Source: Auraticoccus monumenti (lineage in GTDB: Bacteria > Actinomycetota > Actinomycetes > Propionibacteriales > Propionibacteriaceae). Taken from it: 64,000 bases of DNA. Numbering within the stretch: position 1 is the first letter of the stretch; every line of letters begins with the position of its first letter. This document shows, piece after piece, positions 10,477-18,431 of the stretch. The position numbers were made by a program, and so were the translations under genes. The notes below the pieces were generated by a model. That model was not told where the DNA came from. It did no database searches and saw only the letters and a list, made by a program, of their open reading frames with translations. The stretch covers positions 1,736,001-1,800,000 of the forward strand of contig NZ_LT629688.1 of assembly GCF_900101785.1 (NCBI RefSeq), read 5' to 3'.

Positions 10477-10736
10477 TGGCGACCGCTAACAACGCCACCG
10501 AGCTGCGTGGACTGAGCCGTGAGGCGCTGAACAAGCAGGTGCGCGAGCTGAAGGAGGAGCTGTTCACGCTCCGCTTCCAGGCCGCCACCGGTCAGCTCGA
10601 GTCGCACGGCCGGCTCCGCGCCGTCCGCAAGGACATCGCCCGGATCTACACGGTGATCCAGGAGCGCAACCTCGGCATCGTCAGCGACCCGGAGCTGGAC
10701 GCCGACACCGAAGCCACCGCGACCGAGAAGGCCTGA
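10476..10736 (+). CDS. rpmC: 50S ribosomal protein L29
   Basis: Small helical protein at the tunnel exit near L23. The 86 residues contain [34 protein letters not shown] and [15 protein letters not shown], the full family pattern. About 15 extra acidic C-terminal residues ([15 protein letters not shown]) extend it beyond the ~65 of E. coli. It overlaps rplP by 1 nt and ends 2 bp before rpsQ. Confidence 0.96.
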   Translation: MATANNATELRGLSREALNKQVRELKEELFTLRFQAATGQLESHGRLRAVRKDIARIYTVIQERNLGIVSDPELDADTEATATEKA

Positions 10737-10738
10737 GC

Positions 10739-11026
10739 ATGAGCGACACCACGAACACCGAGACCGCGCAGACCGTGCGCTCCGCCCGCAAGGTGCGTGA
10801 GGGCATCGTCGTCAGCGACAAGATGGACAAGACCATCACCGTCCTGGTCGAGGACCGCGTCAAGCACAAGCTGTACGGCAAGGTCATGCGGACCTCCGAG
10901 CGGCTGAAGGCCCACGACGAGGAGAACACCGCCGGTGTCGGCGACCGCGTGCAGGTCATGGAGACCCGCCCGCTGTCGGCCACCAAGCGCTGGCGGCTCA
11001 CCAAGATCGTCGAGCGGGCGAAGTAA
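10739..11026 (+). CDS. rpsQ: 30S ribosomal protein S17
   Basis: Primary 16S-binding protein of the small-subunit body. After a ~14-residue Thr-rich extension the 95-residue protein shows the OB-fold core: [41 protein letters not shown] and [13 protein letters not shown]. It is the last gene of the closely packed rplV-rpsQ stretch. An 85-bp gap follows before rplN. Confidence 0.97.
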   Translation: MSDTTNTETAQTVRSARKVREGIVVSDKMDKTITVLVEDRVKHKLYGKVMRTSERLKAHDEENTAGVGDRVQVMETRPLSATKRWRLTKIVERAK

Positions 11027-11111
11027 GCCCCACCCACCCAGACCCATCCGTTCCACCAGGCCCTGCTCGTGCAGCGGGGAGGGAACCAGTGCGACAACCA
11101 GGAGATAGACA

Positions 11112-11480
11112 ATGATCCAGCAGGAGGCGCGACTCAAGGTCGCCGACAACACGGGTGCGAAGGAGATCCTCTGCATCCGTGTGCTCGGTGGCTCCGGCCG
11201 CCGCTACGCAGGCATCGGGGACACCATCGTGGCCACGGTCAAGGACGCCATCCCCGGTGGCAACGTCAAGAAGGGTGACGTCGTCAAGGCGGTCATCGTG
11301 CGCACCGTCAAGGAGCGCCGGCGCCCGGACGGCTCGTACATCAAGTTCGACGAGAACGCCGCCGTCATCCTCAAGGCCGACGGCGAGCCCCGTGGTACCC
11401 GCATCTTCGGCCCCGTCGGCCGTGAGCTGCGTGAGAAGAAGTTCATGCGCATCGTGTCGCTCGCCCCGGAGGTGATCTGA
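11112..11480 (+). CDS. rplN: 50S ribosomal protein L14
   Basis: Intersubunit-bridge protein next to L19 and the binding site of the silencing factor RsfS. The 122 residues begin [18 protein letters not shown] and include [15 protein letters not shown], the family signature, and end [10 protein letters not shown]. Length is the usual 122. This is the first gene of the spc set. rplX starts immediately after its stop. Confidence 0.98.
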   Translation: MIQQEARLKVADNTGAKEILCIRVLGGSGRRYAGIGDTIVATVKDAIPGGNVKKGDVVKAVIVRTVKERRRPDGSYIKFDENAAVILKADGEPRGTRIFGPVGRELREKKFMRIVSLAPEVI

Positions 11481-11861
11481 ATGGCACAGCAGAACCTGCA
11501 CGTCAAGAAGGGTGACCGCGTCAAGGTGGTCGCCGGCAAGGACAAGGGCCTGGTCGGGGAGATCATCGCCGTGGACCCGAACCGCCAGAAGGTGACGGTC
11601 GAGGGCGTGAACGTGGTCAAGCGCCACCGCCGAGAGAGCCAGACCCAGGCCGGACGCCGCACCGAGGGCGGGATCATCGCCTCCGAGGCGCCCGTGCACG
11701 TGTCGAACGTCCAGCTCGTGGTCAAGGACGACGCCGGCAACGAGGTCGTCACCCGGGTCGGCTACCGCCGCGACGAGGTCATGAAGAAGCGTCCGGACGG
11801 GACCGAGTACCAGGGTTTCCGCTCCGTGCGGATCGCCCGCAAGACCGGCAAGGAGATCTGA
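11481..11861 (+). CDS. rplX: 50S ribosomal protein L24
   Basis: Assembly initiator that binds the 5' domain of 23S rRNA. The KOW motif is seen in [20 protein letters not shown], followed by [10 protein letters not shown] and [12 protein letters not shown]. The 126 residues are slightly longer than the ~104 of E. coli because of a C-terminal [21 protein letters not shown] segment. Start and stop nearly touch rplN and rplE. Confidence 0.97.
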   Translation: MAQQNLHVKKGDRVKVVAGKDKGLVGEIIAVDPNRQKVTVEGVNVVKRHRRESQTQAGRRTEGGIIASEAPVHVSNVQLVVKDDAGNEVVTRVGYRRDEVMKKRPDGTEYQGFRSVRIARKTGKEI

Positions 11862-11862
11862 G

Positions 11863-12498
11863 ATGTCTGTCGACACCTCCACCAGCACCACCGAGCAGCA
11901 GGCGCTCCCTCGCCTGCAGCAGCGCTACCGCGACGCGATCGTGCCGGCGCTGCAGGAGGAGTTCTCCTACGCCAACGTCATGCAGATCCCCGGCCTGGTC
12001 AAGGTCGTGGTGAACATGGGTGTGGGTGACGCCGCGCGCGACTCCAAGGTGATCGACGGGGCCATCAAGGACCTCACCACGATCACCGGCCAGAAGCCGC
12101 AGGTGACGAAGGCCCGCAAGTCCATCGCGCAGTTCAAGCTGCGTGAGGGCCAGGCCATCGGCTGCCACGTCACCCTCCGCAACCGCCGCATGTGGGAGTT
12201 CGCCGACCGGCTGATCTCCCTCGCGCTGCCCCGCATCCGCGACTTCCGTGGGCTCAACCCCCACCAGTTCGACGGTCTGGGCAACTACACGTTCGGCCTG
12301 AGCGAGCAGGTGATGTTCCACGAGATCGACCAGGACCGGATCGACCGGGTCCGGGGCATGGACATCACCTTCGTGACCAGCGCGACGAACGACGAGGAGG
12401 GCCGGGCGCTGCTGAAGCACCTGGGCTTCCCCTTCAACGACAACCCGAAGCCGGCCAAGGCTCGCGCCAAGGGCCCGGCCTTCGCACGGAGGAAGTGA
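11863..12498 (+). CDS. rplE: 50S ribosomal protein L5
   Basis: 5S-rRNA-binding protein of the central protuberance that contacts the P-site tRNA. After a ~15-residue Ser/Thr-rich N-terminal extension, the 211-residue protein shows the core [35 protein letters not shown] and [18 protein letters not shown], then a basic C-terminus. The motif set is complete. Confidence 0.98.
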   Translation: MSVDTSTSTTEQQALPRLQQRYRDAIVPALQEEFSYANVMQIPGLVKVVVNMGVGDAARDSKVIDGAIKDLTTITGQKPQVTKARKSIAQFKLREGQAIGCHVTLRNRRMWEFADRLISLALPRIRDFRGLNPHQFDGLGNYTFGLSEQVMFHEIDQDRIDRVRGMDITFVTSATNDEEGRALLKHLGFPFNDNPKPAKARAKGPAFARRK

Positions 12499-12502
12499 AC
12501 AG

Positions 12503-12688
12503 ATGGCCAAGACAGGTCTCAGGGTCAAGCAGGCTCGCACGCCGAAGTTCGCCGTCCGCGGCTACACCCGCTGCCAGCGCTGCGGCCGGCCCCGCGCCGT
12601 GTTCCGCAAGTTCGGTCTGTGCCGCATCTGCGTCCGCGAGCTGGCCCACGCCGGCGAGCTCCCGGGTGTCACCAAGTCCTCCTGGTGA
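12503..12688 (+). CDS. rpsZ: 30S ribosomal protein S14, zinc-binding type Z
   Basis: Short form of S14 (61 residues versus ~100 for the zinc-free form). The four zinc ligands are visible as CQRC near residue 24 and CRIC near residue 40. The ending [17 protein letters not shown] is typical. Many actinobacteria keep a second zinc-free S14 elsewhere, induced under zinc starvation; none lies in this window. Often annotated rpsN. Confidence 0.97.
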   Translation: MAKTGLRVKQARTPKFAVRGYTRCQRCGRPRAVFRKFGLCRICVRELAHAGELPGVTKSSW

Positions 12689-12779
12689 CCACCCACCTCC
12701 GTCCAACTGATCAGGCGCTGAAGGTCCGGGCCGGGCACCGACCCACCGGAAACCACGGCGAGAAAGAGGCTCCTCAGCC

Positions 12780-13187
12780 ATGACCATGACCGACCCGATC
12801 GCAGACATGCTGACCCGTCTGCGCAACGCCAACCAGGCGTACCACGACACCACCTCCATGCCGCACAGCAAGATCAAGGTGGGGATCGCCGAGATCCTGA
12901 CCGAGGAGGGCTACATCTCCTCCTTCGACGTGCGCGAGCCCAGCGAGGGCGAGGTGGGCAAGACCCTGACCCTGACCCTGAAGTACGGCCAGAACCGCGA
13001 GCGCTCGCTCGCCGGCATCCGCCGGATCTCCAAGCCGGGTCTGCGGGTCTACGCCAAGTCGACCGCGCTGCCGAAGGTGCTGGGTGGCATGGGCATCGCG
13101 ATCATCTCGACCTCCCAGGGCCTGGTGACCGACCGCACCGCCAAGTCCAAGAGCGTGGGCGGCGAAGTCCTCGCCTACGTCTGGTGA
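12780..13187 (+). CDS. rpsH: 30S ribosomal protein S8
   Basis: 16S central-domain binder; in E. coli it represses the spc operon through its own mRNA. The 135 residues begin [18 protein letters not shown] (with a two-residue MT lead) and contain [19 protein letters not shown] and [18 protein letters not shown] 91-bp gap upstream ends with GAGAAAGAGG before the start. Confidence 0.98.
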   Translation: MTMTDPIADMLTRLRNANQAYHDTTSMPHSKIKVGIAEILTEEGYISSFDVREPSEGEVGKTLTLTLKYGQNRERSLAGIRRISKPGLRVYAKSTALPKVLGGMGIAIISTSQGLVTDRTAKSKSVGGEVLAYVW

Positions 13188-13214
13188 TCGAGACAGAGCC
13201 GAAGGAGCACGTAC

Positions 13215-13757
13215 ATGTCACGCATCGGTAAGCTGCCGATCCCCGTCCCCAGCGGCGTCGAGGTCTCCCTCGACGGCCAGCTGGTCCAGGTCAAGGGCCC
13301 CAAGGGCACCCTGTCCCACGCCGTCGCCGCCCCGATCACGGTCGCCCGTGCGGAGTCCGGCGAGATCGAGGTGAGCCGTCCCAACGACGAGCGCACCGCC
13401 AAGTCGCTGCACGGTCTGACCCGGACCCTGGTGTCCAACATGGTCACCGGCGTCACCGAGGGCTACGAGAAGAAGCTCGAGATCGTCGGCGTCGGGTACC
13501 GCGTCATCTCCAAGGGCCCGACCCAGCTGGAGTTCAACCTCGGCTTCAGCCACCCGGTGACGGTGCAGGCCCCCGAGGGGATCACCTTCAACGTCGAGAC
13601 GGCGACTCGGTTCTCGGTGATCGGCATCGACAAGCAGGCGGTCGGCGAGACCGCCGCGCGCATCCGCAAGATCCGCAAGCCCGAGCCCTACAAGGGCAAG
13701 GGCGTGCGCTACGCGGGCGAGATCGTCCGCCGCAAGGTCGGAAAGGCTGGTAAGTGA
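13215..13757 (+). CDS. rplF: 50S ribosomal protein L6
   Basis: Stalk-base protein near the elongation-factor site. The 180 residues begin [20 protein letters not shown], contain [25 protein letters not shown] and the signature [14 protein letters not shown]. Length is standard. The stop TGA lies inside the GTGA that begins rplR. Confidence 0.98.
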   Translation: MSRIGKLPIPVPSGVEVSLDGQLVQVKGPKGTLSHAVAAPITVARAESGEIEVSRPNDERTAKSLHGLTRTLVSNMVTGVTEGYEKKLEIVGVGYRVISKGPTQLEFNLGFSHPVTVQAPEGITFNVETATRFSVIGIDKQAVGETAARIRKIRKPEPYKGKGVRYAGEIVRRKVGKAGK

Positions 13758-14143
13758 CGATGGGTATCTCCCTGTCCGCCCACAAGGGCACCGCGACCAG
13801 GACCCGGGCGCGTCTGCGCCGTCAGGTCCGCGGCCGCAAGAAGATCTTCGGGGCTGCCGACCGTCCTCGTCTGGTGGTCTCCCGCTCGGCGAAGCACCTG
13901 TTCGTCCAGGTCATCGACGACACCCAGGGCCGCACGCTGGCCTCGGCGTCGACGATGGAGGCCGACCTCCGCACCGCCGAGGGCGACAAGTCGGCCAAGG
14001 CCAAGCAGGTCGGCGCGCTGGTGGCCGAGCGGGCGAAGGCGGCCGGGGTCACCCAGGTCGTCCTGGACCGGGCCGGCAACAAGTACCACGGACGTGTCGC
14101 GGCTCTGGCCGAGGGCGCCCGTGAAGCCGGCCTCGGCTTCTGA
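13754..14143 (+). CDS. rplR: 50S ribosomal protein L18
   Basis: 5S-rRNA-binding protein of the central protuberance. The core is [35 protein letters not shown] and [24 protein letters not shown] 13754 overlaps the rplF stop by 4 nt and has GGAAAGG at a good distance. ATG 13760 gives a protein two residues shorter and is the alternative. About 128-129 residues, a little longer than E. coli L18. Confidence 0.96.
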   Translation: MTMGISLSAHKGTATRTRARLRRQVRGRKKIFGAADRPRLVVSRSAKHLFVQVIDDTQGRTLASASTMEADLRTAEGDKSAKAKQVGALVAERAKAAGVTQVVLDRAGNKYHGRVAALAEGAREAGLGF

Positions 14144-14172
14144 TCGACGACTGAGAAACGGAAGGTAATGCG

Positions 14173-14772
14173 ATGAGTGGAACCCAGCGCCGCACTGGCG
14201 GCGGTGCAGGTGGTGACCGTCGTGGCCGTGACGGTGGTCGTGGCCAGGCGCAGGACAAGAACCAGTACCTGGAGCGCGTGGTCGACATCAACCGCGTGGC
14301 CAAGGTCGTGAAGGGTGGTCGCCGGTTCAGCTTCACCGCGCTGGTCGTCGTCGGTGACGGCGAGGGCATGGTGGGTGTGGGCTACGGCAAGGCCAAGGAG
14401 GTGCCCGCGGCGATCGCCAAGGGCGTGGAGGAGGCGAAGAAGAACTTCTTCCGCGTCCCCCGCATCCAGGGCACCATCCCGCACCCCGTGCAGGGTGAGA
14501 AGGCCGCCGGTGTGGTCATGCTGCGCCCGGCCTCGCCCGGTACCGGTGTGATCGCGGGCGGCGCCTGCCGCGCCGTGCTCGAGTGCGCCGGCGTGCACGA
14601 CGTGCTCGCCAAGTCGCTGGGGTCCTCGAACTCCATCAACGTGGTGCACGCGACCGTCGTCGCGCTCAAGATGCTCGAGCAGCCGGAGCAGGTCGCGGCG
14701 CGCCGTGGCAAGCGCGTGGAGGACGTGGCCCCGGCCGCGCTGCTCCGCGCCCGTGCGGAGGTGGCGTCCTGA
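14173..14772 (+). CDS. rpsE: 30S ribosomal protein S5
   Basis: Accuracy and mRNA-channel protein. A Gly/Arg-rich N-terminal extension of ~30 residues precedes the double-stranded RNA-binding region [19 protein letters not shown] and the conserved [20 protein letters not shown] and [19 protein letters not shown]. 199 residues. The start is ATG 14173; an ATG 5 nt earlier runs into a stop. Its stop shares a base with the rpmD start. Confidence 0.98.
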   Translation: MSGTQRRTGGGAGGDRRGRDGGRGQAQDKNQYLERVVDINRVAKVVKGGRRFSFTALVVVGDGEGMVGVGYGKAKEVPAAIAKGVEEAKKNFFRVPRIQGTIPHPVQGEKAAGVVMLRPASPGTGVIAGGACRAVLECAGVHDVLAKSLGSSNSINVVHATVVALKMLEQPEQVAARRGKRVEDVAPAALLRARAEVAS

Positions 14773-14954
14773 TGCCCACGCTCAAGGTCACCCAGACCCG
14801 GTCCGAGATCGGGTGCAAGCAGAACCAGCGGGACACCCTGCGCAGCCTCGGGCTGAAGCGCATCGGCCACTCGGTCGAGCAGCAGGACCGTCCCGAGATC
14901 CGAGGCATGATCACCACGGTGATCCACCTCGTCACCGTCGAGGAGGTCGACTGA
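14772..14954 (+). CDS. rpmD: 50S ribosomal protein L30
   Basis: Small 60-residue protein. [33 protein letters not shown] and [14 protein letters not shown] match the family across its whole length. ATG 14772 overlaps the rpsE stop by one base; a longer open frame in the same register is not supported. It lies 1 bp before rplO. Confidence 0.95.
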   Translation: MPTLKVTQTRSEIGCKQNQRDTLRSLGLKRIGHSVEQQDRPEIRGMITTVIHLVTVEEVD

Positions 14955-14955
14955 C

Positions 14956-15396
14956 ATGGCACTCAAGGTCCATCACCTTCGTCCGGCCCCCGGAGCCAAG
15001 ACCGCGAAGACCCGCGTGGGTCGCGGTGAGGGCTCCAAGGGCAAGACCGCCGGTCGCGGCACCAAGGGCACCGGCGCGCGCAAGAACACCCCGGAGAACT
15101 TCGAGGGTGGGCAGATGCCCCTGCACATGCGCACCCCGAAGCTGCGCGGGTTCAAGAACCCGTTCCGCACCGAGTACCAGGTCGTGAACCTGGACCGGAT
15201 CGAGGGGCTGTTCCCCGAGGGTGGGCAGGTCGGCGTCGCCGAGCTGGTCGCCAAGGGGGCCGTCCGTGACGGTCAGCTCGTCAAGGTGCTCGGCAGCGGC
15301 GAGATCTCCGTGGCGGTGCAGGTGAGCGCCCACGCGTTCTCCGGCTCGGCCAAGGACAAGATCGCGGCAGCGGGCGGCAGCACGACTCAGCTCTGA
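14956..15396 (+). CDS. rplO: 50S ribosomal protein L15
   Basis: Late-assembly protein with a long basic N-terminal extension. The 146 residues begin [20 protein letters not shown] and contain the glycine-rich [17 protein letters not shown] and [18 protein letters not shown] segments, ending [14 protein letters not shown]. It is the last ribosomal gene of the spc set; hairpins and a new promoter separate it from secY. Confidence 0.98.
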   Translation: MALKVHHLRPAPGAKTAKTRVGRGEGSKGKTAGRGTKGTGARKNTPENFEGGQMPLHMRTPKLRGFKNPFRTEYQVVNLDRIEGLFPEGGQVGVAELVAKGAVRDGQLVKVLGSGEISVAVQVSAHAFSGSAKDKIAAAGGSTTQL

Positions 15397-15471
15397 CCCC
15401 GGCTGCGACGGAGGGCCACCACGGCCCCGGTCGCACCGGGAGCCGGTCCGACCCCACCAGGGTCGGCCGAC

Positions 15472-15493
15472 GCCGGACGCCAGCGCGTCCGGC
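15472..15493 (+). terminator. 9-bp hairpin downstream of rplO
   Basis: GCCGGACGC (15472-15480) and GCGTCCGGC (15485-15493) pair perfectly around a 4-nt loop. It lies 76 bp after the rplO stop and just ahead of a second, longer hairpin, so the two may act in series as a terminator or partial attenuator before secY. Confidence 0.5.
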
Positions 15494-15507
15494 ACGCACA
15501 CCACACG

Positions 15508-15540
15508 GCGGGGGCGTGCTCCTCAGGGAGCCGCCCCCGC
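15508..15540 (+). terminator. Long two-part hairpin downstream of rplO
   Basis: The outer stem GCGGGGGC/GCCCCCGC (15508-15515 and 15533-15540) encloses an inner stem GCTCC/GGAGC around a TCAG loop. It has no T-run. It is the best candidate for the end of the spc ribosomal transcript. Confidence 0.6.
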
Positions 15541-15610
15541 TTCGCATCCCGCACCGCGTGACCCACCGACCGGCCCGCGCTGGACGGTGGGGGTGGTCTG
15601 CGGGCCTTGA

Positions 15611-15616
15611 TAGGGT
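15611..15616 (+). promoter_or_regulatory. -10 box of the secY-adk-map unit
   Basis: TAGGGT lies about 60 nt before the secY start and after the rplO hairpins. It matches the -10 boxes seen upstream of other genes here. A convincing -35 at normal spacing is not visible. Confidence 0.35.
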
Positions 15617-15674
15617 CTGACGGTTGCCTGAGGGCGATCACCCGGCCACGACCAGCGAGAGAGAGGGCAGGCGC

Positions 15675-16982
15675 GTGCTTTCCGCCTTCGTCAACGCGTT
15701 CAGGACAGCCGACCTGCGCAAGAAGATCCTGTTCACCCTGATGATCGTCGCGATCTTCCGGGTGGGCTCGGTCGTGCCGGTCCCGAACGTGAACATCCAG
15801 CAGGTGGACCAGTGCCGCCGCCTCGCCGAGACCGGTGAGCAGGCGGGTCTCTACTCGCTGATCAACCTGTTCTCCGGTGGCGCGCTGCTCCAGCTGGCCA
15901 TCTTCGCGCTGGGGATCATGCCCTACATCACCGCGAGCATCATCCTGCAGCTGCTGACGGTGGTGATCCCGCGGCTGGAGGCCCTCAAGAAGGAGGGCCA
16001 GTCCGGCACCGCCAAGATCACCCAGTACACGCGCTACCTGACCCTCGTGCTGGCCGTCCTCAACTCGACCGCCTTCGTCACGCTGGCCGTCAACGACCAG
16101 CTGTTCCAGGGCTGCCCGGGCATCGTCTACAGCAAGGACGTCTTCCCGGTCGTCGTGATGGTGCTGACGATGACCGCCGGCACCGGTGTCGTGATGTGGC
16201 TGGGCGAGCTCATCACCGAGCGCGGCGTCGGCAACGGCATGTCGGTGATGATCTTCACCCAGATCGCCGCCACCTTCCCGACCGCGCTGTGGTCCATCAA
16301 GACCGCCCGCCCCGGCCCCAGCGGCTGGATCGTGCTGCTGATGGTGATCGCCGTCGGCCTGGTCGTGATGGCCGCGGTCATCTTCATGGAGCAGGGCCAG
16401 CGCCGGATCCCGGTCCAGTACGCCAAGAAGATGGTCGGCGGGCGCATGCTCGGCGGCACCACCACCTACATCCCGCTCAAGGTGAACCAGGCCGGTGTCA
16501 TCCCGGTCATCTTCGCCTCGTCGATGATGTACATCCCGGTGCTGTACTCCCAGTTCCGCCCCGAGAGCGCGGTCTCCAGCTGGATCCAGCAGTACTTCGT
16601 CACCGGTGGCCACCCGATCTACATGGTCACCCAGTTCCTGCTGATCATCGCCTTCGCCTACTTCTACGTGGCCATCACCTTCAACCCGCAGGACGTGGCC
16701 GAGAACATGGCCAAGTACGGCGGGTTCATCCCCGGCATCCGGGCGGGCAAGCCGACCGAGAACTACCTCTCCTTCGTGCTCAGCCGCCTGACGCTGCCCG
16801 GCTCCATCTACCTCGGTCTGATCGCGCTGCTGCCCTCGCTGGCCTTCATCCTGCTGAACGCGAACCAGAACTTCCCCTTCGGCGGCACCTCGCTGCTCAT
16901 CATCGTCGGGGTCGGCCTGGACACGGTGAAGCAGATCGAGAGCCAGCTGCAGCAGCGGAACTACGAGGGGTTCCTCCGGTGA
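15675..16982 (+). CDS. secY: Preprotein translocase subunit SecY
   Basis: Central channel of the Sec translocon, with ten membrane helices expected in 435 residues. Recognisable segments include AFRTADLRKKILFTLMI at the start, the first periplasmic/plug region with LFSGGALLQLAIFALGIMP, and ASIILQLLTVVIPRLE. The conserved cytoplasmic loop is QRRIPVQYAKKMVGG. I chose GTG 15675 because the family N-terminus (LSAFVNAFRT) starts there behind a GAGAGGGCAGG ribosome site; the frame extends upstream to 15624 without homology. adk follows after 64 bp with a small hairpin. Confidence 0.96.
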   Translation: MLSAFVNAFRTADLRKKILFTLMIVAIFRVGSVVPVPNVNIQQVDQCRRLAETGEQAGLYSLINLFSGGALLQLAIFALGIMPYITASIILQLLTVVIPRLEALKKEGQSGTAKITQYTRYLTLVLAVLNSTAFVTLAVNDQLFQGCPGIVYSKDVFPVVVMVLTMTAGTGVVMWLGELITERGVGNGMSVMIFTQIAATFPTALWSIKTARPGPSGWIVLLMVIAVGLVVMAAVIFMEQGQRRIPVQYAKKMVGGRMLGGTTTYIPLKVNQAGVIPVIFASSMMYIPVLYSQFRPESAVSSWIQQYFVTGGHPIYMVTQFLLIIAFAYFYVAITFNPQDVAENMAKYGGFIPGIRAGKPTENYLSFVLSRLTLPGSIYLGLIALLPSLAFILLNANQNFPFGGTSLLIIVGVGLDTVKQIESQLQQRNYEGFLR

Positions 16983-17001
16983 GCCGGACCGCTGACACGA
17001 G

Positions 17002-17021
17002 GCTCCCCGGCGTGGGGGAGC
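17002..17021 (+). other. Hairpin between secY and adk
   Basis: GCTCCCC (17002-17008) and GGGGAGC (17015-17021) pair around a 6-nt loop inside the 64-bp gap. It could be an attenuator, or an mRNA processing or stabilising structure, that sets adk-map output relative to secY. There is no T-tract and no separate -10 box is evident. Confidence 0.4.
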
Positions 17022-17046
17022 GTCCCGACACGAGGAGCGCACGCGC

Positions 17047-17613
17047 ATGAGGATGCTGATCATGGGTCCGCCGGGGGCGGGCAAGGGCACCCAGGCCAAG
17101 GGGATCGCCGAGCGGTACTCCATCCCGGCCGTCTCCACCGGTGACATCTTCCGTGCCAACGTCAGCCAGGGCACCCCGCTGGGCCTGGAGGTCAAGCGGA
17201 TCATGGCCGAGGGCGGCTACGTCGGCGACGACGTGACCAACGCCATCGTGGCCGACCGGCTCGGCGAGCCCGACGCCCGCGAGGGCTTCCTGCTCGACGG
17301 CTACCCCCGCACCCTGGGTCAGGTCGAGGCGCTGGACGCCCTGCTCGCCGACCGCCAGCAGGCCCTGGACGCCGTCATCGTGCTCCGGGCCGACACCGAC
17401 GAGCTGGTCACCCGGCTGCTCAAGCGGGCCCACACCGACGGCCGCGAGGACGACACCGAGGAGGCGATCCGCGTCCGGCAGGCCACCTACGCCGCCGAGA
17501 CCGCGCCGCTGCTCGACGTCTACCGCGACCGAGGCCTGCTGGTCGAGGTCGACGGGCTCGGCGGCGTCGACGAGGTGGGCGAGCGGATCGCCGCCGGCCT
17601 CGACGCCCGCTGA
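17047..17613 (+). CDS. adk: Adenylate kinase
   Basis: Makes two ADP from ATP and AMP in the cytoplasm. The P-loop [12 protein letters not shown] is at residues ~7-18, the AMP-binding segment is [17 protein letters not shown], and [15 protein letters not shown] carries the NMP-lid arginine. The 188 residues match the short form, whose LID is the brief GRED-type loop ([14 protein letters not shown]) rather than a zinc-containing LID. It lies between secY and map, its usual place. The map start follows 2 bp after the stop. Confidence 0.96.
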   Translation: MRMLIMGPPGAGKGTQAKGIAERYSIPAVSTGDIFRANVSQGTPLGLEVKRIMAEGGYVGDDVTNAIVADRLGEPDAREGFLLDGYPRTLGQVEALDALLADRQQALDAVIVLRADTDELVTRLLKRAHTDGREDDTEEAIRVRQATYAAETAPLLDVYRDRGLLVEVDGLGGVDEVGERIAAGLDAR

Positions 17614-17615
17614 CG

Positions 17616-18431
17616 GTGTTCGGACGGGAGCGGATCGAGCTCAAGACACCTGAGCAGGTCGAGCGGATGCGCAGCGCCGGCCTGGTGGTCGACGCCGCCC
17701 TCACCGCGGTGGCCGCCGCCGTGCGACCCGGCGTGACCACCGCCGAGCTGGACGCCGTGGCCGCCGAGGTCATCGCGGGTCACGGGGCGACGTCGAACTT
17801 CCTGCACTACGGCGCCGACCGGCAGGGCCGTGGCGGCTTCACCGGCGTGGTCTGCCTCAGCGTGAACGAGGAGGTCGTCCACGGGGTCCCGGGTGACCGG
17901 GTGCTCGCCGAGGGGGACCTGCTCTCGATCGACTGCGGCGCCGTGGTGGACGGCTGGCACGCCGACGCCGCCCGCACCGTGCTCGTGGGGGAGGCCCCGC
18001 CCGAGCTCGTGCGGCTGTCCGAGGCCACCCGCCGAGCCATGTGGGCCGGGATCGCCGCGCTGCGGCTGGGCGGCCGGGTCGGGGACGTCTCCGCGGCCGT
18101 GCAGGCCAGCGTCGAGGCCGAGCCGCACCGCTACGGCATCGTCGCCGACTACACCGGTCACGGCATCGGCTCGGCCATGCACATGGCCCCCGACGTCCCC
18201 AACACCGGGCGCGCCGGGCGCGGTCCCCGGGTGGTCGAGGGCATGGTGCTGTGCATCGAGCCCATGCTGACCCTGGGCGACGCGGCCACCGTCGAGCTGG
18301 AGGACGGCTGGACGGTCGCCACCCGGGACGGGTCCCCGGCCTGCCACTGGGAGGCCATGGTCACCGCCACCCCCGACGGCGTCCGGGTGCTGACCGAGCC
18401 CGACGAGGGCGTCAGCGCGCTGGGCCGGTGA
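17616..18431 (+). CDS. map: Type I methionine aminopeptidase
   Basis: Removes the initiator methionine from new proteins. Metal and active-site residues are all identifiable in 271 residues: His in VVHGVPG, Asp in SIDCGAVVDGWHADAA (two), His in YTGHGIG, His in AMHMAP, Glu in CIEPM and Glu in CHWEAM. One oddity is that the usual EHT after the last ligand Glu reads EAM here; the ligand itself is kept. GTG start. Its stop overlaps the start of a cell-wall glycopolymer enzyme by 4 nt, not infA as in many bacteria. Confidence 0.93.
   Translation: MFGRERIELKTPEQVERMRSAGLVVDAALTAVAAAVRPGVTTAELDAVAAEVIAGHGATSNFLHYGADRQGRGGFTGVVCLSVNEEVVHGVPGDRVLAEGDLLSIDCGAVVDGWHADAARTVLVGEAPPELVRLSEATRRAMWAGIAALRLGGRVGDVSAAVQASVEAEPHRYGIVADYTGHGIGSAMHMAPDVPNTGRAGRGPRVVEGMVLCIEPMLTLGDAATVELEDGWTVATRDGSPACHWEAMVTATPDGVRVLTEPDEGVSALGR

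Noticed and set aside
15387-17204. 605-codon minus-strand open frame across secY
   Set aside because: It lies antisense to the unmistakable secY gene and is rich in His/Asp/Gln/Gly repeats with no domain.
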